From UBA4416 sp964543545 (lineage in GTDB: Bacteria; Bacteroidota; Bacteroidia; B-17B0; Aurantibacillaceae): a DNA stretch of 64,000 nucleotides. The stretch lies in the NCBI GenBank assembly GCA_964543545.1, contig CAZIYT010000003.1, forward strand, positions 496,001 through 560,000, given 5' to 3'. Shown piece by piece: positions 42,686 to 50,875 of this stretch. The notes below the pieces were generated by a model. The model saw nothing but the letters and a program-made list of their open reading frames with translations, did not search any database and was not told where the DNA came from. A program made the position numbers and the translations under genes. The stretch's first letter is position 1, and each line of letters begins with the position of its first letter.

Positions 42686-42776
42686 CGGCAGATCGCGCAG
42701 GTGCCTATCGCGCAGACCTGAGAGGTCTTAAAGACCTCTCAGGTCTATGACCGGCTGGCACCTGCGCGATCTGCCG
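42686..42776. repeat. Composite palindromic element overlapping a gene end
   Basis: Outer 20-nt perfect inverted arms (42686-42705 and 42757-42776; core CAGATCGCGCAGGTGCC) enclose an inner perfect palindrome (AGACCTGAGAGGTCTT 42714-42729 and its inverse 42731-42746). The right arm lies inside the 3' end of the HTTM-like gene and the inner palindrome supplies its TAG stop. This looks like a REP- or MITE-like repeat inserted at the end of the operon; it can also act as a terminator-like structure. Confidence 0.88.
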
Positions 42777-43518
42777 CAGAATAATCATACTTCAAAAACA
42801 AGAGGTAACAGATGATCATGATGATCCCGAAACTGAAAAGCCCCATGCAAAAGGCGATAATCAGGTGCTGGAGAATTCCGAAAGCCAACAGGTAAATTTT
42901 ACAGGACCTGAACCAGATGGTAAAGGGGAACAGCAGCTGGTACGCCAGCGTTGCATAGTTCAGCGCTATACAAAACCAGAGAGGCAGGCCCATCAATAAG
43001 CCACTCGTATATTCAGGAATCTGAAAAATGTAATGCACTGCCGAACCATTGAGCCAGGCAGCATCCGTCAGCTTGAACCAGGCTGCCAGGAAATAGGCCA
43101 GGCAGATCTGGATTTTAATGCCTGCCAGCGCCATATTGTGAAAGGCGGTTTTCAGGTCATTGAAAAAAGGAGAAGCACTTTGCTTTACAGAAAAAAAGAT
43201 GTTGAAGAACAGCAGTTGATTCAACAGGTAATCGCCCGAGGTAAGCGTGGCATACAAGTAGTTGTTCATGTTCAGTACCAGCAACCATAGTAACGCATTG
43301 GTGATATAGTTCGACCGCCTGAACAATCCCAACAGAGCGAGTGCTAACAGTAACATGATACAGCCGATGGCAAAGCCTTTTGAGTAGTGATTATTTAAAA
43401 GGAAAGCAAGGTTCTTAATGCCACCCGGAAACGCCTGCCTGGTATAGATCATGGCCTTATCGGAAAACAAGGTTCTGAAATGATAGAAATACACAAAAGC
43501 TTTATATAGCAAGAACAT
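42745..43518 (-). CDS. HTTM/gamma-carboxylase-like membrane protein
   Basis: 257-residue polytopic membrane protein with about six hydrophobic helices (AIGCIMLLLALALLGLF, NALLWLLVLNMNNYLYATLT, ICLAYFLAAWFKLTDAAWLNG, FAFGILQHLIIAFCMGLFSF). The motif AYFLAAWFKLTDAAWLNGSA resembles the HTTM domain shared with vitamin-K-dependent gamma-carboxylase. The window start ATG is 43518, but the frame remains open upstream through FFKFRRQAKETGWFRNALY, which also looks coding, with no ATG/GTG/TTG; a CTG at 43587 or an error may hide the true start. The last ten codons come from a palindromic repeat. It is the third gene of a tight operon with the YFxQxW protein and a DUF4230 protein. Confidence 0.72.
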   Translation of the reverse strand: MFLLYKAFVYFYHFRTLFSDKAMIYTRQAFPGGIKNLAFLLNNHYSKGFAIGCIMLLLALALLGLFRRSNYITNALLWLLVLNMNNYLYATLTSGDYLLNQLLFFNIFFSVKQSASPFFNDLKTAFHNMALAGIKIQICLAYFLAAWFKLTDAAWLNGSAVHYIFQIPEYTSGLLMGLPLWFCIALNYATLAYQLLFPFTIWFRSCKIYLLAFGILQHLIIAFCMGLFSFGIIMIICYLLFLKYDYSAADRAGASRS

Positions 43519-43592
43519 ATAAAGGGCATTCCTGAACCAGCCGGTCTCTTTAGCCTGCCTTCTGAACTTAAAAAAATATGTGACCAGGAAAT

Positions 43593-44141
43593 TTATAACA
43601 GGGAAAGATTTTTGAAATAATATACGACGGGCTTTTTGCCGGGCTGTGTGGTGATCAGCAAGAGCTCATAATCTTTTCCGTTTTTCCAACACCTGAAATT
43701 GCGGAAATAGTACCTCGCGCCACGCTCCAATATAGCAAAGCTTGACAGATCAGGCCTTGCCGTAAACAGCTGATTGGTTTCGCCCAGGTCGGAGGCCAGG
43801 TAGTTGATGGCATTACTCATCAAAAGAACCTCTGTTTCCCTTCCCAACAGGGCCGTATAGGGCTTTCTTCTCTTCAAGAGATGATGCGTGATACTCCTCC
43901 AGGCCTGCCATGAATGATCGGCGGCAGAGCCATTCCGGATCATCAGGTCGAAGCGCTTTTGAGGTGCAGGGACAAAGACCGTCCACTGCTGGTAAAAATA
44001 GGGATAGCAATAAAAATCAGACGCTGCATTCAGCTTCCCACCTGCTTTTACAGGAGCGGCATAATTAAGGACTAAGGTAAAGTGAAGCCCCAGGAAGAGA
44101 AGCATACCAGCCGCGAGTATGTTTTTCAGGGCCGGCTTCAT
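43593..44141 (-). CDS. Membrane-anchored YFxQxW protein (DUF5819-like)
   Basis: 182-residue protein with one N-terminal membrane helix (NILAAGMLLFLGLHFTLVLN) and an exported domain. The motif YPYFYQQWTVFVPAPQKRFDL matches the (Y/F)xQxWxxFxPxP pattern that, from memory, marks small proteins paired with HTTM membrane proteins (DUF5819-like). Otherwise beta-rich and unremarkable (AILERGARYYFRNFRCW, DYELLLITTQPGKKPVVYYF). It starts 2 nt after the DUF4230 gene stop and overlaps any upstream extension of the HTTM-like gene, so the three are co-translated. The role is unknown. Confidence 0.75.
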   Translation of the reverse strand: MKPALKNILAAGMLLFLGLHFTLVLNYAAPVKAGGKLNAASDFYCYPYFYQQWTVFVPAPQKRFDLMIRNGSAADHSWQAWRSITHHLLKRRKPYTALLGRETEVLLMSNAINYLASDLGETNQLFTARPDLSSFAILERGARYYFRNFRCWKNGKDYELLLITTQPGKKPVVYYFKNLSLL

Positions 44142-44143
44142 GA

Positions 44144-44770
44144 CTAGGGCTTGATGGCGTGTTTATCAAATTCGAGCTCTACCTTTTTCTGTGTGATGCT
44201 TTCCAGCAAAGGCTTAAGCATCGTTTGCACATTGGCTTCGGTTTCCTTATAAACGATCTGGTTGAGGCTGTCGCTTTTAAAATAATTTTCGGCGCGCTTA
44301 TAAGCCAGCTGGGTGATCAGGGCTTCGTTGTCGAGCAGAAAATAGGTAGTGGCATTATAGATCCTGGTTTTTTGCTGGTCTATTTTATAATAGCAGATCT
44401 CCGGCTTCGGCAAAACAATGTGCACCACGGAGTCTTTCACGCTGATCTGGTCCTTTCTGATCTTTGCCAGGTCGATGCAGCCCGCCATTTCTCCGCTCAC
44501 TACCAGCAACACTTTGGAGTCGGGAAGATAATCGCGCTCTATATTATACTCAAGGACATCTTTAATGGTGAGCTTAACCAGCTCCATCCTGCCAATAGCC
44601 TGGATCTTCGTCACGGCCATATCATTGGTTTCCGTAATTTTTGTTGATTCTTTTTCCGGGCGAAAGAGAAACCAGCCTATGATCAGCGTCAATATAATAA
44701 CAACCAGGTAAGGCGTTATGGAAATATGCCGGATGGCGGATATTTTTTTATAAAACTGAGACAAAATCAA
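44144..44770 (-). CDS. DUF4230 family membrane-anchored protein
   Basis: 208-residue protein with an N-terminal membrane helix (YLVVIILTLIIGWFLF) and an extracytoplasmic domain matching DUF4230: KIQAIGRMELVKLTIKDVLE, KVLLVVSGEMAGCIDLAKI, VHIVLPKPEICYYKID and a C-terminal alpha-helical tail (YKETEANVQTMLKPLL). Family function is unknown. There is no ATG; it starts at TTG 44770 or 44764, since an in-frame TGA lies just upstream. It is the first gene of the leftward operon with the YFxQxW and HTTM-like genes. Confidence 0.8.
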   Translation of the reverse strand: MILSQFYKKISAIRHISITPYLVVIILTLIIGWFLFRPEKESTKITETNDMAVTKIQAIGRMELVKLTIKDVLEYNIERDYLPDSKVLLVVSGEMAGCIDLAKIRKDQISVKDSVVHIVLPKPEICYYKIDQQKTRIYNATTYFLLDNEALITQLAYKRAENYFKSDSLNQIVYKETEANVQTMLKPLLESITQKKVELEFDKHAIKP

Positions 44771-45128
44771 TAATCAGATCAAAACTGTGGTAAATATACA
44801 CAATTAGCCAAGCGGATGCTTTAGAAGAATCTCCTCTTTTGATGATTTTATTCCCCATAAATTATTTACAGCCATGGGGTTGAGGATTTAATGAACCAAC
44901 CAACAGGCATACATTTACGATAAGTCTTTAAAAAACCGGTATTTAGTAAAAAACGCATTCTGATAAAAACAGGGCTCTAAAAGGGGTGGCATAAAAATTA
45001 ATATAGGGGATGTAGTGGCTGATGAACCCCTAAAAAACAAAAAAATCAAAATTAATGGGTTACATCGACATCAGAAAGGTATTAATCTATAAATTCGCAA
45101 ACCAAATCTAAACTTAAAAAACAACCTT
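44771..45128. other. Divergent intergenic region, AT-rich
   Basis: 358 bp between the leftward DUF4230 operon and the rightward coiled-coil lipoprotein gene. No exact TAnnTTTG element, palindrome or convincing small ORF was found; promoters for both directions must lie here. Confidence 0.5.
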
Positions 45129-45992
45129 ATGAAAAATCTCAAATTGATATTAGTAGCAGCCGTTTTATCTGCATCTACTTTATTCACCACATCTTGCAAT
45201 GGAGGCGCTGAAAAGGAAAAAAACCCATTGGCTGACAGTCTTGCCGGCGTTAATGGAGAGTTAAACGGCCAATTATCAGAAAAAGAGGCTGCATTACAGG
45301 AGTTTGTAACATCTTTCAACGAGATCCAGGATAACCTCAATGCGATTAAGGAAAAAGAGAAAATTGTTTCCAAAAGCGCAGCAAGCGGTGACGTGAAAAG
45401 CAAAGAAGAGCAAATTAAAGAAGATATCCAGGCGATGTATGATTTAATGGCTAAAAACAAAAACAGGATCGGTTCTTTAACTAAAAAATTAAAAGAATCC
45501 AATGCTAAAATCGCCGGCTTAGACGAGATGATCGCTAACCTCCAGGCTCAGATCGATGCGAAAGATGCAGAGGTTGCCGAGCTGAAAACTCAACTGGAAG
45601 CTAAAAATATCGAGTTAAGCAACATCCAGATGAACCTGGAAACTGTAGAAGCTGAAAGCTCTAACAAAACAACGATGCTGAACACAGCTTACTACGCCAT
45701 AGGTACTTCTAAAGAATTAAAAGAGAAAAACGTAATCAGCAAAGAAGGTGGTTTCATCGGTCTCGGTAAATCAACTAAAGTAAAAGAAGACTTCAATAAA
45801 GAATACTTCACTAAAGTTGACATCTCTGCTACCAACTCTATCAACATCGGCGCTAAAAAAGCCAAGATCATTACTACTCACCCTACCAACTCATACAAAA
45901 TTGTAGGTGAGAAACCGGTTGAAAGGATTGACATCCTTAACCCGACTGAGTTCTGGTCTTCTTCAAAATACCTGGTGATTATCACTGAATAA
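45129..45992 (+). CDS. Coiled-coil lipoprotein
   Basis: 287-residue lipoprotein (lipobox TTSC, Cys23). Residues about 45-180 form a long coiled coil (LSEKEAALQEFVTSFNEIQD, SKEEQIKEDIQAMYDLMAKN, DAKDAEVAELKTQLEAKNIE). A conserved-looking C-terminal domain follows (LNTAYYAIGTSKELKEKNVI, GGFIGLGKSTKV, FTKVDISATNSINIGAKKAK, EFWSSSKYLVIITE). Similar Bacteroidota proteins are sometimes annotated as Cbp1-type collagen-binding adhesins; that functional name is weakly grounded here. The gene is a single unit with a terminator 24 nt after its stop. Confidence 0.85.
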   Translation: MKNLKLILVAAVLSASTLFTTSCNGGAEKEKNPLADSLAGVNGELNGQLSEKEAALQEFVTSFNEIQDNLNAIKEKEKIVSKSAASGDVKSKEEQIKEDIQAMYDLMAKNKNRIGSLTKKLKESNAKIAGLDEMIANLQAQIDAKDAEVAELKTQLEAKNIELSNIQMNLETVEAESSNKTTMLNTAYYAIGTSKELKEKNVISKEGGFIGLGKSTKVKEDFNKEYFTKVDISATNSINIGAKKAKIITTHPTNSYKIVGEKPVERIDILNPTEFWSSSKYLVIITE

Positions 45993-46014
45993 TCCGGACA
46001 TTTTAAAACCAATG

Positions 46015-46050
46015 AAAGGCAGCTATCGTACATGCGGTAGCTGCTTTTTT
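46015..46050 (+). terminator. Intrinsic terminator after coiled-coil lipoprotein gene
   Basis: AAAGGCAGCTATCG-TACATG-CGGTAGCTGCTTTTTT hairpin with one wobble pair and a T-run. Confidence 0.9.
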
Positions 46051-46094
46051 ATGCCCCATTTTTTTGTATGTTTAATTATAAATTCTCTTCATTG

Positions 46095-46694
46095 ATGAAA
46101 CAGATCGCCTTCCTTGCCTGCCTTTTCTGCAGTATGACAGCGTTTACGCAAAACGATACGCTCATCAAAAACTTCGATAGCAAGCGCTACCAGCTCAATA
46201 AAAAGGGGATGATCGTGCTCAGCACCTGGGGAGGAGCCAGCATTGCGGGGAGCGCGGCTGGCTACGCCCTCACCAACAGCTACGAGGAAAAGCAATTCTA
46301 CCTGATGAACGGCGCCTGGGGCCTGATCAACCTCGGCATTGCCTTACCGGGAGCCCTGGCTTCCGCAAAAAGCAGCACCTCCATCCATGAGATGCAAAAG
46401 ACGCAAACCAAAATGGAAAAGATCTTCCTCGCCAATGCCATGCTGGACGTGGCTTACGTGGCCGGTGGCGTGGCTCTGAAGCAATACGGCTATAACCAAA
46501 CCGAGGTAAGAAAACAACAGCAGTTCAATGGCTTCGGCAATGCCGTGATCATCCAGGGCGCAGGCCTGCTGGTATTCGACTCGTTTATGACGATCCTCAA
46601 TAACCGGAACCGGAAAAGGAACCTGGACCCGATCCTGAAAAAAGCCAGCATTTCCTTCACCGGAAATTATTTCAGGCTTGGATATCGCTTTTAA
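46095..46694 (+). CDS. Small membrane protein, possibly DUF6992
   Basis: 199-residue exported membrane protein. The signal peptide (MKQIAFLACLFCSMTAFTQ) begins at ATG 46095; an upstream ATG at 46068 would add nine residues and is less likely. Three or four hydrophobic segments follow (GMIVLSTWGGASIAGSAAGY, YLMNGAWGLINLGIALPGAL, FLANAMLDVAYVAGGVAL, GNAVIIQGAGLLVFDSFM). The layout recalls a Bacteroidota family I believe is called DUF6992. The function is unknown. The ABC-type ATPase gene starts 23 nt later, so the two may be co-transcribed. Confidence 0.72.
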   Translation: MKQIAFLACLFCSMTAFTQNDTLIKNFDSKRYQLNKKGMIVLSTWGGASIAGSAAGYALTNSYEEKQFYLMNGAWGLINLGIALPGALASAKSSTSIHEMQKTQTKMEKIFLANAMLDVAYVAGGVALKQYGYNQTEVRKQQQFNGFGNAVIIQGAGLLVFDSFMTILNNRNRKRNLDPILKKASISFTGNYFRLGYRF

Positions 46695-46717
46695 CGAAAT
46701 CCATTTATCTTTATAGC

Positions 46718-47458
46718 ATGAAAGCGATTATTCAGCTAAGGGAGATCAAAAAGGAATACCGGATCGGCACCGAAGAGATCCACGCCCTGAGCGGTGTAAC
46801 GCTTGACATTTTCAAAAATGAATATGTGGCGCTGATGGGTCCCAGCGGAAGCGGAAAATCCACACTCATGAACATGCTCGGCTGCCTGGATTCGCCCAGC
46901 TCCGGCGAATATATCCTCAACGACCTGTCGGTAGCCCAAATGAGCGACAACCAGTTGGCGGAAGTCCGCAACAAGCAGATCGGCTTCGTATTCCAGACCT
47001 TTAATTTATTACCACGCTCCTCGACCCTCGAAAATGTGATGTTGCCTTTGGTATATGCCGGCATTGAGAAAAGCAAGCGGGAAGAAATGGCCAAAAAAGT
47101 ATTGAAGCAGGTGGGCCTCGAAAACCGGATGTCGCACAAGCCCAACGAGCTCTCCGGAGGCCAGCGCCAGCGTGTAGCCATAGCGCGGGCACTCGTGAAT
47201 AATCCTGCTATCATTCTAGCCGATGAGCCAACCGGAAACCTCGACAGTAAAACCTCTGTGGAGATCATGGGACTGTTTGAAGAGATCCATCGTAACGGAA
47301 ATACCATCATCCTGGTAACACACGAAGAAGACATCGCCCTGCACGCCCACCGCATTGTGCGCTTGAAAGACGGCCTCGTGGAATCTGATAATCAAAACAA
47401 CAATATCACCACCTTCCAAAAACGGATGGACAGTATCAATCTCGCGAAAGAGCATTAG
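46718..47458 (+). CDS. ABC transporter ATP-binding protein (LolD/MacB-like)
   Basis: 246-residue ABC ATPase with Walker A GPSGSGKST (41-49), signature LSGGQRQR (145-152), Walker B IILADE (165-170) and the H-loop (VTHEEDIALHAHRIV). Sequence features (DSPSSGEYILNDLSVAQMSD, RNKQIGFVFQTFNLLPR, DEPTGNLDSKTS) place it in the LolD/MacB/FtsE-like clade that acts with FtsX-type permeases in lipoprotein or efflux transport. No permease gene is adjacent. It ends at a bidirectional terminator. Confidence 0.93.
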   Translation: MKAIIQLREIKKEYRIGTEEIHALSGVTLDIFKNEYVALMGPSGSGKSTLMNMLGCLDSPSSGEYILNDLSVAQMSDNQLAEVRNKQIGFVFQTFNLLPRSSTLENVMLPLVYAGIEKSKREEMAKKVLKQVGLENRMSHKPNELSGGQRQRVAIARALVNNPAIILADEPTGNLDSKTSVEIMGLFEEIHRNGNTIILVTHEEDIALHAHRIVRLKDGLVESDNQNNNITTFQKRMDSINLAKEH

Positions 47459-47559
47459 ATCATTCTACATCACAATCGAACGCTGGAACTCCAACGACGT
47501 TCTGGGTGAATGGCTCTTATACGATTATTAGTGACATAAGCATATCCGTAAAAAATAAA

Positions 47560-47592
47560 AAAGGCTCCCGTTGATATACAACGGGAGCCTTT
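47560..47592. terminator. Bidirectional intrinsic terminator
   Basis: Perfect 14-nt arms AAAGGCTCCCGTTG and CAACGGGAGCCTTT with a 5-nt loop, with A- and T-rich flanks, between the convergent ABC ATPase (+) and ABC-F (-) genes. Confidence 0.93.
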
Positions 47593-47616
47593 CTTTTTAA
47601 TCTATGATTGTTATGA

Positions 47617-49545
47617 TTAAGATAACTTAGCACTCAGCTCTTCCCACTTCGTCATTTCTGCCTCCAGCTCTTTTTTCAACTTGTTATAATTATTGAAAAA
47701 GGCCGGCTCTTTCGTCAGAGCCTCATAGGCCACCGGGTCGGCCAGTTTGGTATCTAATAATTTCAGTTCGGTTTCCAGGCGCTCAATGTTCTCTTCCGCT
47801 TTTTTGATCTGAGATTGGATCTGCGATTGTAGTTTTTTCTTTTCTGCAGCCTCAAAATCGGAAGGAGCCACCACTTTTTTCTCCGCTACCGGGACCGCTT
47901 TCACGCCCGACTTATCCAGGTCAAGCTCGTTGAGGCGCTCCACCTTACGGATCTCCATGAACTCCTTAATGTCGCATAAGTACTCTTTCACATGCCCGTC
48001 CCTGAACTCGAATAAGCGGTCGCACATGCCGGTCATGAAATCCCTGTCGTGACTTACCATCACAATCGTTCCTTCATAATCGATCAGAGCCTGCTTTAAT
48101 ACTTCCTTCGATTTAATATCGAGGTGATTCGTAGGCTCATCGAGCAGCAAGAGGTTGTATGGCTCTAACAATAATTTGCAAAGCGCTAAACGCCCGCGCT
48201 CTCCTCCACTCAGTACCTTTACCTTTTTATCGATGTCTTCTCCCTGGAATAAAAAGGAGCCCAGCAGGCTACGCACCTGCCTCCTCACATCACCAACCGC
48301 CAGCTCATCAATGGTTTCAAACACCGTCTTGTCAAGGTTCAGTTTTTCTTCCTGGTCCTGCTCAAAGTATCCCATCAGTACACTGTGCCCTAACTGAACA
48401 TTCCCATCGAACTGAATTTTTTTGGCGATCATTTTCATCATCGTCGATTTTCCTTCACCGTTACGCCCAACCAATCCTATTTTTTCTCCTTTGGTAATGA
48501 TAAAGTTTGCATCTGAGAAAATTTGCTTCTCGCCGTATTTTTTTCCGGCATGCTCTGCCGTGATCACAATTTTGCCGCTATGCGCCGGGGCAGGAAAGCG
48601 AAACCTCACGGCTGCCGTATCCACATCGTCCACTTCCACGCGATCCATCTTGTCGAGCTTCTTGATCAGTGATTGAGCAAAGGCTGCCTTACTGGCTTTC
48701 GCACGGTTCTTATCAATCAGTGTTTCGTATTGGTTAATGATACGTTGCTGATTTTTTGCGGCATTCTCCTGCTGCTCCCGGCGCTCCTGGCGCAGCTCGA
48801 GGTAATGCGAATAATTGGTTCTGTAATCGTAAATCTTCTGGTTCACGATCTCGATCGTTCGCTTGGTCACGGTATCGAGAAACGTTTTATCGTGGCTGAT
48901 GAGTACCACAGCTCCCGCAAAGGTTTCCATGAACTCTTCGAGCCATTGGATCGCTTCAATATCGAGGTGATTCGTCGGCTCATCGAGCATCAGCACGTCC
49001 GGGCGTTGCAGCAACAGCTTGGCCAGCTCAATGCGCATCCGCCAGCCACCACTGAACTCAGAGGTTTGCCTGCTGAACTCTTTGCGGTCGAATCCCAGGC
49101 CGATCAGAATCTTTTCGATTTCTTCGGTGGTATTGCTTGCCCCTACAATGTCGAGTCGTGTGTTAATGTCCGTCAGGTCTTCGATCAGCTTCATGTAAGC
49201 ATCGCTTTCGTAGTCGGTGCGGGTTTCCAGTTGATGGTTGATATCATCGAGGCGTGCCTGCATGGCTTTGATCTCGGCGAAAGCGCTTTCGGTTTCTTCA
49301 AAAACCGTACGCCCGTGCTGGTGCGTCATATCCTGGGGCAGGTAGCCAATCTTACAATCTTTGGGGATCGTCACCTCTCCTTTGGTAGGGCTCTGATGCC
49401 CTGCCAGTAATTTCAACATGGTACTTTTTCCTGCACCATTTTTGCCTGCCAGGCCGATCCTGTCTTTAGGATTGATCAGAAAAGAAACGTTATCGAATAA
49501 GTTAAAGCCCCCGAAGGAAACCGTAACGCTGTTAATAGAAACCAT
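47617..49545 (-). CDS. ABC-F family ATPase
   Basis: 642-residue soluble protein with two ABC domains and no membrane segment. The first Walker A is GLAGKNGAGKSTMLKLL and the second GLVGRNGEGKSTMMKM; signatures are SEFSGGWRMR and LSGGERGRL; Walker B motifs are VLMLDEPTNHLD and LLLLDEPTNHLD. The linker contains the tower-like region typical of ABC-F translation factors (Uup/EttA/ABCF2 group), and the C-terminal 80 residues form a charged coiled coil (KKLQSQIQSQIKKAEENIER). ABC-F proteins act on the ribosome E site in translation or quality control. It starts at ATG 49545 with a TATCTTTG element upstream. Confidence 0.93.
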   Translation of the reverse strand: MVSINSVTVSFGGFNLFDNVSFLINPKDRIGLAGKNGAGKSTMLKLLAGHQSPTKGEVTIPKDCKIGYLPQDMTHQHGRTVFEETESAFAEIKAMQARLDDINHQLETRTDYESDAYMKLIEDLTDINTRLDIVGASNTTEEIEKILIGLGFDRKEFSRQTSEFSGGWRMRIELAKLLLQRPDVLMLDEPTNHLDIEAIQWLEEFMETFAGAVVLISHDKTFLDTVTKRTIEIVNQKIYDYRTNYSHYLELRQERREQQENAAKNQQRIINQYETLIDKNRAKASKAAFAQSLIKKLDKMDRVEVDDVDTAAVRFRFPAPAHSGKIVITAEHAGKKYGEKQIFSDANFIITKGEKIGLVGRNGEGKSTMMKMIAKKIQFDGNVQLGHSVLMGYFEQDQEEKLNLDKTVFETIDELAVGDVRRQVRSLLGSFLFQGEDIDKKVKVLSGGERGRLALCKLLLEPYNLLLLDEPTNHLDIKSKEVLKQALIDYEGTIVMVSHDRDFMTGMCDRLFEFRDGHVKEYLCDIKEFMEIRKVERLNELDLDKSGVKAVPVAEKKVVAPSDFEAAEKKKLQSQIQSQIKKAEENIERLETELKLLDTKLADPVAYEALTKEPAFFNNYNKLKKELEAEMTKWEELSAKLS

Positions 49546-49576
49546 TTGCTATGAAAAATAATAAATTTTAAGGCCG

Positions 49577-49584
49577 CAAAGATA
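49577..49584 (-). promoter_or_regulatory. -7 promoter element TATCTTTG upstream of ABC-F gene
   Basis: TATCTTTG matches TAnnTTTG on the minus strand, 31 nt upstream of the ATG of the ABC-F gene. No -33 element is clear. Confidence 0.6.
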
Positions 49585-49687
49585 CGGAATTTAGTGATTG
49601 GTTGGTACGGATTATATTGGCTTCGGGAGCCGCGGCCAACAACCGGGAAGTTTTATCTGGGTGGCTGAGGCTCTCGAAGCCACCCCA

Positions 49688-50863
49688 TTACACATTCCGC
49701 TTGGGCGGCTCCCAAGCGCTTTCGTTGCTGGAAGAGATAAAGCGGAAAAAGCCGATAAACAGGGCCGCATTCATCAGGATAAAATGCCCCAACGCATTCA
49801 CCAGGGGTAACTTAATCTTAACCCTTTCGAGATAAACCGTTAATACCGGCAATACCACCAACAGGGAATAGGACAGCATCACCACAAAAAACCAGGGGTA
49901 ATAAAAGGAGATGCATACTGCCATAAAAAACGAAATAATCAGGGCGAAAGGCGTAAACCAGCGCAGGACCTTGTGCGACAGAAACGCGAAGCCAAAGCCT
50001 TTGTAGGGGGGAAACAAGAGGTTCTGATAGTAATACAGGTTCCTGAAATTGCCCAGGGAGATCCGCACCTTGCGCCTGAACTCGATCATGGGCGCATCGT
50101 TCACATCCTCATAGCACACGGCCTCCGGCTCGAACAAGACCTTTCCTTTCCCGGAGATCACGTCCAGGGTGATAAAAAAATCGTCCATCAGGAAACCGTC
50201 CGGCACTTTCACAAAGCGTTCTCTTTTGATGGCGTAGCAACCGCCCTCTACACCTACCACAAAACCATAGACCTGGCTTTCATGGAATTTCAGCTGATTT
50301 TCGAAGTTCATGTAATGGATCTCCTGGGCAGAGATACCTTCGTTATGCGGTGAGAATTTTTTGATGTTGCCGCATACCATCTGCGCGTCCTTTTTCAGCA
50401 GGTTATATACCAGGGCTTTGATGGTGAGAGGCTCGAAGAACACATTGGCGTCGGTAAAAATGAGGTAATCGCTTGTGGTAAGATCCACCAGCTCATTGAT
50501 GATCTTGAGCTTTCCGGAACGGCCGGTTTTTTCGATCAGCCTTATGGAAGCGCTGGTAGCAGCATATTCACGGATGATGGCATTACTTGCATCGGTGGAA
50601 TGATCGGAACCGATGAGGATCTGCAGCTTATCTTTCGGGTAATCGGAATTGAGGATGGATTCCAGTTTCCGGCGGATCACCTTCTCTTCGTTGTATACCG
50701 AAAATACAACCGTTACCTCGGGCCATTCACCTACAGTCGCATAATCATTTTTCACATAGGTCATCCTGCGCGCCTTTTGCGCCATCAGCCAGGGAAAGAT
50801 CCCATAACTGAACAACGGTATCAACAGGCATACCGAAAATACGATGACCAGGAAAACTGCCAT
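49688..50863 (-). CDS. Glycosyltransferase family 2, membrane-associated
   Basis: 391-residue GT2 glycosyltransferase. One N-terminal helix (FLVIVFSVCLLIPLFSYGIF) precedes the catalytic GT-A domain (PEVTVVFSVYNEEKVIRRKL; IGSDHSTDAS; YLIFTDANVFFEP, the likely metal site; VGVEGGCYAIKR; LMDDFFITLDV). Three C-terminal helices (TPFALIISFFMAVCISF onward) complete a processive or polymerase-like layout. It should add sugars to a lipid- or polysaccharide-linked acceptor at the inner membrane; the substrate is unknown. The gene starts 12 nt after mqnE and is likely co-transcribed. Confidence 0.88.
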   Translation of the reverse strand: MAVFLVIVFSVCLLIPLFSYGIFPWLMAQKARRMTYVKNDYATVGEWPEVTVVFSVYNEEKVIRRKLESILNSDYPKDKLQILIGSDHSTDASNAIIREYAATSASIRLIEKTGRSGKLKIINELVDLTTSDYLIFTDANVFFEPLTIKALVYNLLKKDAQMVCGNIKKFSPHNEGISAQEIHYMNFENQLKFHESQVYGFVVGVEGGCYAIKRERFVKVPDGFLMDDFFITLDVISGKGKVLFEPEAVCYEDVNDAPMIEFRRKVRISLGNFRNLYYYQNLLFPPYKGFGFAFLSHKVLRWFTPFALIISFFMAVCISFYYPWFFVVMLSYSLLVVLPVLTVYLERVKIKLPLVNALGHFILMNAALFIGFFRFISSSNESAWEPPKRNV

Positions 50864-50875
50864 GCTTAGAATCTC

